A stretch of DNA of 64,000 nucleotides, taken from positions 62,001-126,000 of the forward strand of contig JAILWO010000001.1 of the NCBI GenBank assembly GCA_025698895.1, given 5' to 3'. Shown here piece by piece: positions 24,403 to 33,590 of this stretch. The DNA comes from Rhizobiaceae bacterium. GTDB taxonomy: Bacteria > Pseudomonadota > Alphaproteobacteria > Rhizobiales > Rhizobiaceae. The notes beneath the pieces were generated by a model. The model was not told where the DNA came from. It made no database searches and saw only the letters and a program-made list of their open reading frames with translations. Each line of letters begins with the position of its first letter. Positions within the stretch are counted from its first letter, which is position 1. The position numbers and the translations under genes are program-made.

Positions 24403-25287
24403 CTACATCGCCTTCTCGAACCAGTGCTGCGCATAGGGATTGTCGTTGTAGCGCGGAATTGGATGGTAGCCACGCCGGGTATACATGGCCTGGGCCTCGA
24501 CGAGCGCGCCGTTGGTGTCCAGCCGCACGGCGGCGAAACCGGCCTCCGCGGCGAGCGCCTCCAGCCGGTCCATGATGGCGGTGGCCACACCCAGCCCGCG
24601 CGCGGCGGGCGCGGTCCATACACGTTTGATCTCGCCGACATCCTCTTCCAGCCGCTTGAGAACGCCGCAGCCGACCGGCAGACCCTCCTCGCGCGCCATC
24701 AGGAACCAGCCCTTCGGCGGCGTCATTTCTGAGGGCTCGAAATTGGCCACCGCATGCGGATCGAACCCGTTCTCGAAGCGCTCGGCAAGTTCGGCATAGT
24801 AGCTCTGGAGACAGTGGCGCGCATCTCCGCTCTGCGCATCCTCCAACGATAGGTCGATCGAGGCCGCGCGCAGGAGCCGCTCCACCTCGCCCATCGCCTG
24901 GACGAGGCGCGTACGGCGCTGGGCGTCGAGTGGCGCCAGCACGCCGCCGGCCTGTTCGTCCGACAGCGCCTCATAGGCCCGATATTCGGCGATGCCGGCA
25001 CCGGTGAGCGACACGACGCGCGCCCGACCGTCGCCGGACTTGACCGACGTCTCGACAAGGCCCTGCTCTTCCAGCGCGCGAAGCAGGCGCGACAGATAGC
25101 CCGAATCGACGCCGAGGATCGCACGCAGGTGCTGGAGATCGAGCCCGCCGGCCGCGCCGAGCTCCCACACCAGCCGCGCCTGGCCGAGCGGACGGCCCCG
25201 CGCCAGATAGCTATCCTCCAGCGCGCCGATGCGGCGCGACACGAGACGGTTGAACCGGCGGACCTGATCGAGAGCTTCGCGTTCCAT
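24403..25287 (-). CDS. MarR-GNAT fusion regulator/acetyltransferase
   Basis: A 294-residue fusion. Residues ~1-145 are a MarR winged helix (LGQARLVWELGAAGG, LRAILGVDSGYLSRLLRALEEQGLV, GDGRARVVSLTGAG). Residues ~150-294 are a GNAT domain (FLMAREEGLPVGCGVLKRL, IKRVWTAPAARGLGVATAIMDRLE, AQAMYTRRGYHPIPRYNDNPYAQHWFEK). Such fusions are widespread but poorly studied. The ATG has no Shine-Dalgarno sequence: a perfect 22-bp palindrome abuts it, so the message may be leaderless and self-repressed. Confidence 0.9.
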   Translation of the reverse strand: MEREALDQVRRFNRLVSRRIGALEDSYLARGRPLGQARLVWELGAAGGLDLQHLRAILGVDSGYLSRLLRALEEQGLVETSVKSGDGRARVVSLTGAGIAEYRAYEALSDEQAGGVLAPLDAQRRTRLVQAMGEVERLLRAASIDLSLEDAQSGDARHCLQSYYAELAERFENGFDPHAVANFEPSEMTPPKGWFLMAREEGLPVGCGVLKRLEEDVGEIKRVWTAPAARGLGVATAIMDRLEALAAEAGFAAVRLDTNGALVEAQAMYTRRGYHPIPRYNDNPYAQHWFEKAM

Positions 25288-25308
25288 TATCTGACTTTAG
25301 TCAGATAA
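25287..25308. promoter_or_regulatory. Perfect 22-bp palindrome at the MarR-GNAT start
   Basis: The sequence has arms TTATCTGACT and AGTCAGATAA around a TT centre. Its last base is the first base of the ATG on the minus strand. Size and position fit a MarR autoregulatory operator overlapping the promoter. Confidence 0.75.
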
Positions 25309-25369
25309 AATGATACCCGCAAGTCGTCCGCCGCCGTTCAGGCACGGGGTCACATGCCGCTGACACGGG

Positions 25370-26122
25370 TCATCCGCGCCCGACGAACGGCATCTTGGTG
25401 GCCATCACCGTCATGAACAGCACGTTGGTTTCGAGCGGCAGACCGGCCATATGCGCCACCGCAGCGCCGACCTGGGCGGGATCCATCGTCGCCTCCACCG
25501 CGATCTCGCCATTGGCCTGCGGCACGCCTTTTGTCATCGGCATGGCCATCTCGGTGAGCGCGTTGCCGATGTCGATCTGGCCGCAGGCGATGTCGAAGGG
25601 GCGGCCGTCGAGGGCCAGGGTCTTCGTCAGGCCGGTGATGGCGTGCTTGGTGGTGGTGTAGGGCACCGAGCCGGGGCGCGGGGCGTGGGCGGAGATCGAG
25701 CCGTTGTTGATGATGCGTCCGCCCTGCGGCGTCTGGCGGCGCATCAGGCCGAAGGCGGCGCGCGCGCACAGGAAGGAGCCGGTCAGGTTGACGGCGACGA
25801 CGTCGGTCCAGGTATCGACCGGAATCTCATCGATCGGCATGCCCTTCGAGCCCATGCCGGCATTGTTGAACAGGAGGTCAAGCCGGCCGAAGCGAGATTC
25901 GATCTCGGAAAACAGGCGATCGACCTCGTCGGGCCGGGTGATGTCGGCCGGCAGCGCCACGCCGCGCGACGGATCGGCCGAGGCGGCGACCGCCTTTTCC
26001 AGCGGCTCTGGTCGGCGGCCGGTATAGACGACCGTCCAGCCCGAGGCGACCAGCGCGTGCGCGGCCGCCGTGCCGATGCCGGTGCCGGCGCCCGTGACGA
26101 GCGCGATCCTGGATTCAGTCAT
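25370..26122 (-). CDS. SDR-family oxidoreductase
   Basis: Classical SDR of 250 residues with ALVTGAGTGIGTAAAHAL (cofactor), LFNNAGMGSKG, IINNGSISAHAPRPGSVPY and catalytic YTTTK. Note that the usual catalytic Ser block reads NNGSIS. Substrate unknown. It stands alone between the MarR-GNAT gene and a membrane-protein operon on the same strand; the 210-bp gap upstream contains a terminator for that operon. Confidence 0.9.
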   Translation of the reverse strand: MTESRIALVTGAGTGIGTAAAHALVASGWTVVYTGRRPEPLEKAVAASADPSRGVALPADITRPDEVDRLFSEIESRFGRLDLLFNNAGMGSKGMPIDEIPVDTWTDVVAVNLTGSFLCARAAFGLMRRQTPQGGRIINNGSISAHAPRPGSVPYTTTKHAITGLTKTLALDGRPFDIACGQIDIGNALTEMAMPMTKGVPQANGEIAVEATMDPAQVGAAVAHMAGLPLETNVLFMTVMATKMPFVGRG

Positions 26123-26202
26123 GGCGTGGTCCTCCCCGGTTCCGCGACGCGGAGATTGCAGATGAGGGCGGCGCTGGCAAGGCGCGGCGCGCCGACACAG
26201 AC

Positions 26203-26228
26203 AAAAAGGGCGGTCGCAGGGACCGCCC
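26203..26228 (-). terminator. Rho-independent terminator of the 26.3-27.6 kb operon
   Basis: On the minus strand GGGCGGTC-CCTGC-GACCGCCC is an 8-bp GC-rich stem with a 5-nt loop, followed by TTTTT. It lies ~105 bp after the stop of the membrane-protein gene ending at 26333 and before the SDR start at 26122. Confidence 0.7.
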
Positions 26229-26332
26229 TAGTGACCGGACCTGCTTGGGAGGAGGAGAGCTGGCCGGGATTAAAGAAGAATGTACCTGATTCGTTAATCA
26301 ATCCTTAACGAATATTTCGCCTTGCGGTGCTT

Positions 26333-27184
26333 TCAGCCGATCGCCGGGAGAAACGGACGGCCGTCCAGCGCCTGCAGGATGAGAAATAGCGTGAATGCGG
26401 CAAACAGAACCGTGAAAAGATTCACAGGCCGGGTCGATTTCCCGCCGGCGACCATCGCCCATGCGAAGCCAAAGGCCGGGATGAAGTGCATGGCGTGCGT
26501 GGCGAAGAAATGCGCAACCCGGAGATCGCCGCCATCGCGCGCCCAGCCCATGACCGGCAGGGCCTCCACGTCGGAGACATTGCCGCCGACGAGATGGCTT
26601 CCGCCGGTGCTCATGAAGCCGGCCGCCAGCACGGTGAGGACAAAGGTCACGACGAGCCCCTGCACGACGGCCGCCTTCAGAGCCGGCGGAACGGCGAGCG
26701 CGTCGTTGCGGCGAATTTGCAGACCATAGACGAGCGTGGCCGAGGTGAGCACCACCGCCATGCCGCCCATGACCGGATAGACGAGCGCCAGCACCGGATC
26801 GGTGCGGTTGAAATGCGATGGCTGGCCGATCGCGGCGGCGTAAAGAAGCCAGGCCATCTCCAACACGATCGCCGCGGCGACGAGCCGGATATAGGTGCGG
26901 TACCATGGCCTGGCGCGGGTGCCGGCGGGCAGCCAGGCCGCCAGCCAGGCGAGTGTGAGCGTGTAGAGCGCCAGCGACGCCTCGAACTTCAGCGGCTTCA
27001 CCCAGACATTCACACCGGCAAGGGTGCGCTGGTCGACGAACATGGCGAAAGCGGTCGGCAGGAGAAGCGCGGCCATGAGGAGGCCGAGCGAGGCGAGTAA
27101 TGGCTCGCGCCGGAAGAATTCGTGGGCGGGATTGAAAGGCCGGCGGATGGCGGGCACTGCGATCGGCAAAGCTGCGGCGGTCAT
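26333..27184 (-). CDS. Conserved integral membrane protein, function unknown
   Basis: A 283-residue protein with about seven hydrophobic segments, including PLLASLGLLMAALLLPTAFA, FEASLALYTLTLAWLAAWLP, VLALVYPVMGGMAVVLTSAT and NLFTVLFAAFTLFLILQALD. Conserved-looking polar motifs lie within: VWVKPLKFEAS, FNRTDPVLALVYPV, STGGSHLVGG and HFFATHAMHFIPAFGFA (histidine-rich). It is downstream of an ABA4-like gene (26 bp gap) and under a TetR-type double operator. The histidines could bind a cofactor or metal, but this is speculation. Confidence 0.75.
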   Translation of the reverse strand: MTAAALPIAVPAIRRPFNPAHEFFRREPLLASLGLLMAALLLPTAFAMFVDQRTLAGVNVWVKPLKFEASLALYTLTLAWLAAWLPAGTRARPWYRTYIRLVAAAIVLEMAWLLYAAAIGQPSHFNRTDPVLALVYPVMGGMAVVLTSATLVYGLQIRRNDALAVPPALKAAVVQGLVVTFVLTVLAAGFMSTGGSHLVGGNVSDVEALPVMGWARDGGDLRVAHFFATHAMHFIPAFGFAWAMVAGGKSTRPVNLFTVLFAAFTLFLILQALDGRPFLPAIG

Positions 27185-27210
27185 GGCGATCGACTCCAGA
27201 GTGGGGTTGT

Positions 27211-27645
27211 TCAGGCGTAGCTGGCCGCGCGGACGCGCCGATGCGCCTCACGCAACACTATGAAGGCCAGGAAGCCGGCCGGACCGAACAGGAAGGTCAG
27301 AGGCAGGCATGGCAGCACGATGAGGAACGGCACCCGCTCCTCGCGGGCCGTCCGGACCTCCCAAGCGCCGACGAACAGGTCGAAGGCGAGGTAGTGAAGC
27401 CAGCCGGCGAGCAGAAGTTCGCGCGTCTCGAACAAGGCCGCCACATTGGCAAGCGTGTCGAACCCGCCCTCGGCGCGCGACCAGAAGGCGAGGATCAGAC
27501 CGGCATAGGCGACCGACAGCAGCGCCGGCACGACGATGCTCGCTACGCGGTCTGCCAGCCGCGGGAGCCAAGGACCGGCAAGCAGCGAAGCCCAGCCGAC
27601 CAGCACGGACATGTTGGCGAGCTGAAACAGGGAATCCGGGGTCAC
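27211..27645 (-). CDS. ABA4-like membrane protein
   Basis: A 144-residue protein with four membrane helices resembling the ABA4-like family (DUF4281), whose plant founder is needed for neoxanthin synthesis. Landmarks are LFQLANMSVLVGWASLLAGP, RELLLAGWLHYLAFDLFVGAW and LPLTFLFGPAGFLAFI. The bacterial role is unknown. AGGAGATGCG precedes the ATG, immediately after the proximal TetR-type operator. Forms an operon with the membrane protein downstream and is divergent from a tetR gene. Confidence 0.85.
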   Translation of the reverse strand: MTPDSLFQLANMSVLVGWASLLAGPWLPRLADRVASIVVPALLSVAYAGLILAFWSRAEGGFDTLANVAALFETRELLLAGWLHYLAFDLFVGAWEVRTAREERVPFLIVLPCLPLTFLFGPAGFLAFIVLREAHRRVRAASYA

Positions 27646-27657
27646 GACGCATCTCCT

Positions 27658-27705
27658 TTGACAGTGTCAAGATCAAAGGGTGCCCGCGTCTCTTTACAGT
27701 GTCAA
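27658..27705. promoter_or_regulatory. Double TetR-type operator
   Basis: TTGACAGTGTCAA (27658-27670) is a perfect 6+1+6 palindrome; TTTACAGTGTCAA (27693-27705) is a near copy 35 bp away in the same orientation. They lie between the divergent ABA4-like operon and the tetR gene. The distal copy holds a TTGACA that could be a -35 box for the leftward promoter. Confidence 0.7.
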
Positions 27706-27713
27706 GATTTATT

Positions 27714-27726
27714 TTTACGACGTAAA
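27714..27726. promoter_or_regulatory. Additional 13-bp palindrome TTTACGACGTAAA
   Basis: A perfect 6+1+6 palindrome 42 bp before the tetR start, in the same divergent promoter region but different from the paired TTGACA-type sites. It may bind a second regulator or be part of the tetR promoter. Confidence 0.4.
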
Positions 27727-27767
27727 GATTGCCACACCGGCGAGGCGCTGCTACAGGCTGGGCGAAG

Positions 27768-28415
27768 ATGGAAACCAGATCGAAAAAGGCGGACAGTCCG
27801 CCCGTCCGCGCGACGCGATATCATCACGGCGACCTGCGCAAGGCTCTGTTGGCCGCGGCCGAAGCCGAACTTGCCGAGAAGGGGGTTGAGGGCTTCACTC
27901 TGCGCGGCGTGGCAAAGCGCGCCGGTGTCAGCCATGCCGCGCCGGCGCATCACTTCAAGGATACCAGAGCGCTGCTGACGGCGCTGGCGGCCGAGGGGTT
28001 CGCGCGACTCGGCGCGCTGTCGGCCGAACGCGTGGGAAATGCCGGAACCGATCCGAAGGACCGGCTGATCGCATCAGGGCTGGGCTATATCGAGTTCGCC
28101 TCGGCCAATCCGGCGCTGTTCAAGCTGATGTTCGGCTCCGACCGGCCGGTGGCGGCCGATGAGGCGTTGCATGAGAAAGCGTCGGGCGCTTTCACGATCC
28201 TGATCGAGGCGGTGGGCGACCTGACGGGCGCGCCGCCTTTCGACAGCGAGGCCGGCATTCGCCATGTCGCCGCGGCATGGGCGATCGTGCACGGCCTGGC
28301 GCATCTGCTGATCGCCGACAAGATGTCCTTCCTGGAACCGATGCTGGAACGCGACCGCGAGGCCGTGCTTGCCGGCATTCTGGAGCGCATCACGCCCGAC
28401 ATGCGGAACGGCTAG
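27768..28415 (+). CDS. TetR/AcrR-family regulator
   Basis: A 215-residue regulator. The N-terminal helix-turn-helix reads YHHGDLRKALLAAAEAELAEKG and LRGVAKRAGVSHAAPAHHF, a form close to AcrR-type members with the TetR_C_33-like C-terminal domain (LGYIEFASANPALFKLMFGS, AAAWAIVHGLAHLLIADKM). ATG 27768 chosen; an in-frame upstream ATG at 27729 lies inside the operator zone. Divergent from the ABA4-like operon, which it most likely represses through the paired operators. Confidence 0.9.
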   Translation: METRSKKADSPPVRATRYHHGDLRKALLAAAEAELAEKGVEGFTLRGVAKRAGVSHAAPAHHFKDTRALLTALAAEGFARLGALSAERVGNAGTDPKDRLIASGLGYIEFASANPALFKLMFGSDRPVAADEALHEKASGAFTILIEAVGDLTGAPPFDSEAGIRHVAAAWAIVHGLAHLLIADKMSFLEPMLERDREAVLAGILERITPDMRNG

Positions 28416-28455
28416 CCGGCCGAAGCCGACAATCGCCGATCATTCCCGGAAGCGG

Positions 28456-29163
28456 TCAGACCTTCACTTCCGAGACCGTGGCCTCGACATGGTCGACGAG
28501 GCTGTCGGGCAGCTTCAGCCGGCCGGCCAGCATGTCGAGATAGCCGCGCTCGGCGCGGGTGTCTGGCTCGATGGCGAGCCGCGAGGCCGTGTAAAGTTCG
28601 ACCTTCTGGGCGTCGGTCGCGGCGGCGGCGACGAGGTCGTCGACATTCACCGGTTTCTCCAGTTCGGCCATCATGAAAGCCTCGTCGTCGGCGTCAATCC
28701 CGGACAGCTTGAGGCGGCCGCCGATGCGCTCGCGCTCGGCTGCATCGATGTGGCCATCGGCGCGCGCGGCCGCGATCATGGCGCGCACCAGCGTCATCGC
28801 GAATTCATCCTCGCCCTGAGGCGCCTGGGCGGGATGAAAGCTTGTATCGGCGGGCGGCGGCAGGAGCTCGGGCTCGGTCGCCGACGGAGCGCCAGCCTGC
28901 GCCGGCTGGCTGCCGCTCTGGTAGTTCTGATAGGCTTTGTAGGCCAGCCCCGCCACGAGCGCGAGGCCGCCGAGCTTGACCGCGCTGCCGGTGAGCCGGC
29001 GCCCCGCGCCGGTGCCAAGAAGCACGGCCGCGATCGCGCCCGTCGCCAGCGGATTGTCCTTCGCCATCTGTACGGCCTTGCCGGCCCCTTGCCGGACGTC
29101 TCCCTGCGTTCCCGGAACGCGGGTTCCGAGCAGATCGTCGAGCAGGCGCTTGGGGTCGAGCAT
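28456..29163 (-). CDS. DUF533 (TerB-like) protein
   Basis: A 235-residue protein. The N-terminus MLDPKRLLDDLLG and a Gly/Ala-rich hydrophobic segment (LATGAIAAVLLGTGAGRRL, LGGLALVAGLAYKAY) precede a Pro-rich linker and a TerB-like helical domain (FAMTLVRAMIAAARADGHIDAAERERI, DDLVAAAATDAQKVELYTASRLAI). This architecture is DUF533, seen in many proteobacteria as an inner-membrane protein of unknown role. Convergent with tetR. Confidence 0.88.
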   Translation of the reverse strand: MLDPKRLLDDLLGTRVPGTQGDVRQGAGKAVQMAKDNPLATGAIAAVLLGTGAGRRLTGSAVKLGGLALVAGLAYKAYQNYQSGSQPAQAGAPSATEPELLPPPADTSFHPAQAPQGEDEFAMTLVRAMIAAARADGHIDAAERERIGGRLKLSGIDADDEAFMMAELEKPVNVDDLVAAAATDAQKVELYTASRLAIEPDTRAERGYLDMLAGRLKLPDSLVDHVEATVSEVKV

Positions 29164-29249
29164 GGCGGGAGCCTCCGGTTGGGGAAAACGGTGCGGAGGT
29201 AGGGGACGAAGTGCGGCTTTGCAATGACGCCGGCCGTGACCCCTGCCAC

Positions 29250-30191
29250 TCAGGCGCGCCGGCCCATCGGCGAGGGCCGGCCCCGCGCCCGGGCCAGCCG
29301 CACCTGGCGATGACGCTCGGCATAGCGGGCGCGGTCGGCCTCGCTGCGCGTGCCGGCGCAGTGCGGACAGGAGATTCCCTCCACATAGGCCGGGCCGGCC
29401 CGCTCCGCCAGCGTGAGCGGATGGCGGCAGGCGCGGCACAGTTCCGCCTCGCCCCCCTCCAGTCCATGACCGACCGAAACGCGCTCGTCGAAGACGAAGC
29501 ACTCGCCGCGCCACAGGCTTTCCGCGGCCGGGACCTCTTCCAGATAGCTGAGGATGCCGCCTTCGAGATGGAAGACCTCCTCGACGCCGAGCCGCTTCAT
29601 GAAGGCGGTGGCCTTCTCGCAGCGTATGCCGCCGGTGCAGAACATGGCGACCCGGCGCCCGGCGAACTCGTCCCTGCGCGCCGCCGCCCAGGCGGGAAAG
29701 TCGCGGAAGCTGCCGGTTCGCGGGTCGATCGCCCGCTCGAAGCTGCCGAGCTTCGTCTCGTAGGCGTTGCGCGTGTCGATGACCACGGTTTCCGGATCGG
29801 CGATCAGCGCGTTCCAGTCGCGCGGGGCGACATAGGTTCCGGCGGTGCTGTTCGGATCAATGCCCGGCACGCCCATCGTCACGATCTCGGATTTCAGCCG
29901 CACCTTGAGGCGATGGAAGGGTGGCTCGGCCGAGGTCGACCATTTGACGTCGAGCCGCCCGAAACCGTCGAGCGCGCGGATGAAACCGACGAGGTCGTCC
30001 AGCGCTCCGCGCGTGCCGGCAACCGTGCCATTCAGCCCCTCCCCCGCCACGATCAGCGTCCCGAGAATGCCACGTTCCCGGCAGCGCTCGACGAGGGCGT
30101 CGCGCAACGCGGCCGGATCGGCCACTGGCGCGAACCGGTAGAGGGCGGCGACATGCACGAGGCCGGACCGAATGGCGGATTCGAGGGTCAT
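29250..30191 (-). CDS. trhO: tRNA uridine(34) 5-hydroxylase TrhO (rhodanese-like)
   Basis: Oxygen-dependent tRNA U34 hydroxylase (formerly YceA), 313 residues. An N-terminal acylphosphatase-like part (LIVAGEGLNGTVAGTR) is followed by a rhodanese domain with VVIDTRNAYETKLGSF and the catalytic-cysteine loop FCTGGIRCEKA, then GGILSYLEEV and a C-terminal Cys cluster (CRACRHPL, ISCPHCAG). It makes 5-hydroxyuridine at tRNA position 34. Start ATG 30191; the frame continues upstream without better support. Confidence 0.93.
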   Translation of the reverse strand: MTLESAIRSGLVHVAALYRFAPVADPAALRDALVERCRERGILGTLIVAGEGLNGTVAGTRGALDDLVGFIRALDGFGRLDVKWSTSAEPPFHRLKVRLKSEIVTMGVPGIDPNSTAGTYVAPRDWNALIADPETVVIDTRNAYETKLGSFERAIDPRTGSFRDFPAWAAARRDEFAGRRVAMFCTGGIRCEKATAFMKRLGVEEVFHLEGGILSYLEEVPAAESLWRGECFVFDERVSVGHGLEGGEAELCRACRHPLTLAERAGPAYVEGISCPHCAGTRSEADRARYAERHRQVRLARARGRPSPMGRRA

Positions 30192-30328
30192 GGCAGGTGG
30201 ATAGGATCGCGCCGCGAATTTCGCAACAGGCAGGTATCGCGGCCATCCCGACCAGTCAGTGGACAGGTATTTATTCACCCCCAATGCGCCGCGCCGATAC
30301 TGCGTCTTGAAAAAGCGGAGGGAAGGCG

Positions 30329-31153
30329 ATGTTCGGCAGCGAAATCAGGCGGGAGATCGGCGAGACGGCGGCACGTCTGGCGGTGGAACCGGCGGCCCTT
30401 GCGGCCGTGGTCGAGGTGGAGAGTGCGGGCAGGCTGTTCGCGGTGGTGGATGGCCGGCGCGAGCCGTTGATCCGCTTCGAGGGCCATTATTTCCACAAGC
30501 ATCTGCCGAGGGAAAAGCGGGCGGCGGCGGTCGAGGCCGGGCTGGCCTCGCCGAAGGCCCGACGCGTGGCCAATCCACGCACGCAGGAGGGGCGCTGGCG
30601 GCTGCTGTCGCGGGCCATGGGCATCGACCGCGCAGCGGCGCTGCATGCGGTCTCCTGGGGAGTGGGCCAGGTGTTGGGCGCCCACTGGCACTGGCTCGGC
30701 TACGGCTCGGTGGACGATCTGGTGGCCGAGGCACGCAACGGCGCGGCCGGACAGTTGCGGCTGATGGCGCGCTACATCGACCGGGCCGGGTTGGCTCGGG
30801 CGCTGCGGGATCGGGACTGGCACGCCTTCGCGCGCGGCTATAACGGTCCCGCCTATGCCCGGCATGGCTATCACGAGAAGCTGGCGGCTGCTTACCGGCG
30901 CCATGCCGCCGCGACGTGCCGAACCCAAACCAGGCAGCTCCTGCGCAGCGGCTCGCGCGGAGCCGACGTGCGGGCCTTGCAGCAGTGCCTGACCGCCGCC
31001 GGCTTCGCCGTCGCGGCCGACGGCTGGTTCGGGCGGCGCACCGAAAAGGCGGTGCGCGCCTTCCAGACCGCCAGCGACCTGGCCGCCGACGGGATCGCCG
31101 GCCCGCTGACGCTTGCCGCCCTCGAGCAGGGCCGAGCCATTCGGGCCGCATAG
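30329..31153 (+). CDS. N-acetylmuramidase with C-terminal peptidoglycan-binding domain
   Basis: A 274-residue lysozyme-like enzyme. Residues ~10-190 match the N-acetylmuramidase (DUF3380) domain: AVVEVESAGRLFAVVDGR (catalytic Glu in VEVES), LIRFEGHYFHKHL, ALHAVSWGVGQVLG and FARGYNGPAYARHGYHEKLA. Residues ~200-270 are a PG_binding_1 domain (LRSGSRGADVRALQQCLTAAGF, DGWFGRRTEKAVRAFQ). No signal peptide is seen, as in phage endolysins. No other phage genes are nearby, so it is a lone lysin-like gene. Three-domain autolysin function is inference. Confidence 0.9.
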   Translation: MFGSEIRREIGETAARLAVEPAALAAVVEVESAGRLFAVVDGRREPLIRFEGHYFHKHLPREKRAAAVEAGLASPKARRVANPRTQEGRWRLLSRAMGIDRAAALHAVSWGVGQVLGAHWHWLGYGSVDDLVAEARNGAAGQLRLMARYIDRAGLARALRDRDWHAFARGYNGPAYARHGYHEKLAAAYRRHAAATCRTQTRQLLRSGSRGADVRALQQCLTAAGFAVAADGWFGRRTEKAVRAFQTASDLAADGIAGPLTLAALEQGRAIRAA

Positions 31154-31219
31154 GCATCAGCCACAAATTGGCGCGATTTCACCGGCACCAAACCGTCGGG
31201 GAAGAGGGATTTCGACCCG

Positions 31220-31642
31220 ATGCGAAGCAGGATAGGCATATGGAGACACCGCCTTCTGGCGGTGTGCCTGATAGCGCCTTTGACGCCGGCGCCTTTTGCC
31301 CAGGCCGAGGCCTGGCGGGCACCCGACAGCCCTTTCACGCTGGGCGAGGCCTATCCGGATGTGCCCGCAACTTGCGAGACCGTGGGCGATTGGATCGACC
31401 ATGCGCCTACGATCGACGGGCGCATCAGCTTCGCCATCGTAGGAGAACTGGTCGCCGCCGAGTGGGACGGGACGCTCGCCTATCTCGTCATGTGCCCGGA
31501 AGGTAGCGTGCAGGTGATGTGCGTGACCTATTCCAAAGACGGCCGCGCGGTGGGCGACCGCGTGCTGTTCGGTGGCGGCTGGAGCCGTATCGACCACGAC
31601 AAGATCATGCTCGACCCATGCCTTGCATCGCCGGAGGAATGA
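31220..31642 (+). CDS. Secreted hypothetical protein
   Basis: A 140-residue protein with a signal peptide ([20 protein letters not shown], cleavage after about residue 30). The mature part has four cysteines ([29 protein letters not shown]), which could form disulfides, and short motifs [21 protein letters not shown]. No family recognised. It is between the muramidase and ilvD on the same strand. Confidence 0.7.
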   Translation: MRSRIGIWRHRLLAVCLIAPLTPAPFAQAEAWRAPDSPFTLGEAYPDVPATCETVGDWIDHAPTIDGRISFAIVGELVAAEWDGTLAYLVMCPEGSVQVMCVTYSKDGRAVGDRVLFGGGWSRIDHDKIMLDPCLASPEE

Positions 31643-31718
31643 GGCGCCTCCCCCTGTTTCCCCGCGCTTCTTTTTCCCATATGAAATGGGCAAGAAGAGA
31701 AAGACCGAGGAAAAGCCC

Positions 31719-33554
31719 GTGCCGCATTATCGCTCACGCACAACAACACACGGCCGCAACATGGCCGGCGCGCGCGGCCTGTGGCGCGCCACCGGCATGA
31801 AGGACGCCGATTTCGGCAAGCCGATCATCGCGGTCGTGAACTCGTTCACCCAGTTCGTGCCCGGCCATGTACACCTCAAGGATCTGGGCCAGCTTGTCGC
31901 ACGCGAGATCGAGAGCGCGGGCGGCGTCGCCAAGGAGTTCAACACGATCGCCGTCGACGACGGCATCGCCATGGGCCATGACGGCATGCTCTATTCGCTG
32001 CCGAGCCGCGAGGTGATCGCGGACTCGGTCGAATATATGGTCAACGCCCATTGCGCCGACGCGATGGTGTGCATCTCCAACTGCGACAAGATCACGCCCG
32101 GCATGCTGATGGCGGCCATGCGGCTCAACATTCCGGCCGTCTTCGTCTCGGGCGGCCCGATGGAAGCCGGCAAGGTGACGTGGGACGGCAAGGAACAGGC
32201 GCTGGACCTTGTCGACGCCATGGTGGCCGCCGCCGACGACACGGTCAGCGACAACCAGGTCGCCGTGATCGAACGCTCGGCCTGTCCGACCTGCGGCTCG
32301 TGCTCGGGCATGTTCACGGCCAATTCGATGAACTGCCTGACGGAAGCGCTGGGGCTTTCCCTGCCGGGCAACGGCTCGACGCTGGCCACTCATGCCGACC
32401 GTCGCCGCCTGTTCGTGGAGGCGGGGCATCTGGTGGTGGACCTTTGCCAGCGCTGGTACGAGCAGGAGGACGAAAGCGTGCTGCCGCGCAACGTTGCCGC
32501 CAAGGCGAGCTTCGAGAACGCGATGGCGCTCGACATCGCCATGGGCGGCTCGACGAACACGGTGCTGCACATCCTGGCGGCCGCCCATGAGGGCGGGATA
32601 GACTTCACGCAGGACGACATCGACCGCCTGTCGCGCAAGGTGCCCGTGCTGTGCAAGGTCGCGCCGGCCAAGTCCGACGTTCATATGGAGGATGTGCACC
32701 GCGCTGGCGGGATCATGTCGATCCTGGGCGAACTGGACCGGGCCGGCCTGATCCATCGCGACCAGCCGACGGTCCATTCGGCCACGCTCGGCGACGCGAT
32801 CGATCGCTGGGACATCACGCGCACGACGAGCGATAAGGTTCGCGACTTCTTCATGGCCGCACCGGGCGGCGTGCCCACGCAGATCGCCTTCAGCCAGGAG
32901 CGGCGCTGGGGCGAGCTGGACCTCGACCGCGAGAACGGCGTCATCCGCTCGGCCGATCATCCCTTCTCGAAGGATGGCGGCCTGGCGGTGCTGAAGGGCA
33001 ACATCGCGCCGGACGGCTGCGTGGTGAAGACCGCCGGCGTCGACGAGTCTATCCTGAAATTCTCCGGACCCGCGAAAGTGTTTGAGAGCCAGGACGCGGC
33101 GGTGAAGTCGATCCTGTCCAACGAGGTCAAGGCCGGCGACGTCGTGGTGATCCGCTACGAAGGTCCCAAGGGCGGCCCCGGAATGCAGGAAATGCTCTAT
33201 CCGACGAGCTATCTAAAATCGAAGGGGCTCGGCAAGGTCTGCGCCCTGATCACCGACGGACGTTTCTCGGGCGCCACCTCGGGCCTGTCGGTCGGCCATG
33301 TCTCTCCGGAAGCGGCGGCCGGCGGCGCGATCGGCTTGGTGCGCGACGGCGACATCGTGGAGTTCGACATCCCGAACCGGACGGTCAATCTGAAGGTCGA
33401 TGACGAGGAACTCGGCCGTCGCCGCGACGAGCAGGACAAGGCCGGCTGGAAGCCCGCCGCACCGCGCAAGCGCAACGTGACTACGGCGCTGAAGGCCTAC
33501 GCGGCCTTCGCCGCCAGCGCCGACAAGGGCGCGGTCAGGATCCTGCCGGAATAG
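31719..33554 (+). CDS. ilvD: Dihydroxy-acid dehydratase
   Basis: Fe-S dehydratase of valine, leucine and isoleucine synthesis, converting 2,3-dihydroxy acids to 2-keto acids. The 611 residues are normal length. Cluster ligands and core blocks are present: [15 protein letters not shown] (Cys122), [19 protein letters not shown] (Cys189-195), [14 protein letters not shown] and [23 protein letters not shown] 31719 ([14 protein letters not shown]) gives the family N-terminus, with GAGGA a short distance upstream; ATG 31686 would add eleven residues. A lone gene, not in an ilv operon. Confidence 0.95.
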   Translation: MPHYRSRTTTHGRNMAGARGLWRATGMKDADFGKPIIAVVNSFTQFVPGHVHLKDLGQLVAREIESAGGVAKEFNTIAVDDGIAMGHDGMLYSLPSREVIADSVEYMVNAHCADAMVCISNCDKITPGMLMAAMRLNIPAVFVSGGPMEAGKVTWDGKEQALDLVDAMVAAADDTVSDNQVAVIERSACPTCGSCSGMFTANSMNCLTEALGLSLPGNGSTLATHADRRRLFVEAGHLVVDLCQRWYEQEDESVLPRNVAAKASFENAMALDIAMGGSTNTVLHILAAAHEGGIDFTQDDIDRLSRKVPVLCKVAPAKSDVHMEDVHRAGGIMSILGELDRAGLIHRDQPTVHSATLGDAIDRWDITRTTSDKVRDFFMAAPGGVPTQIAFSQERRWGELDLDRENGVIRSADHPFSKDGGLAVLKGNIAPDGCVVKTAGVDESILKFSGPAKVFESQDAAVKSILSNEVKAGDVVVIRYEGPKGGPGMQEMLYPTSYLKSKGLGKVCALITDGRFSGATSGLSVGHVSPEAAAGGAIGLVRDGDIVEFDIPNRTVNLKVDDEELGRRRDEQDKAGWKPAAPRKRNVTTALKAYAAFAASADKGAVRILPE

Positions 33555-33590
33555 GCGGAGCGGTTCGCCGCGGTTGCGTGACGAAGGACG

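Noticed and set aside
30329-31153. Prophage
   Set aside because: Only a muramidase is phage-like; no integrase, capsid, holin or att repeats were found around it.
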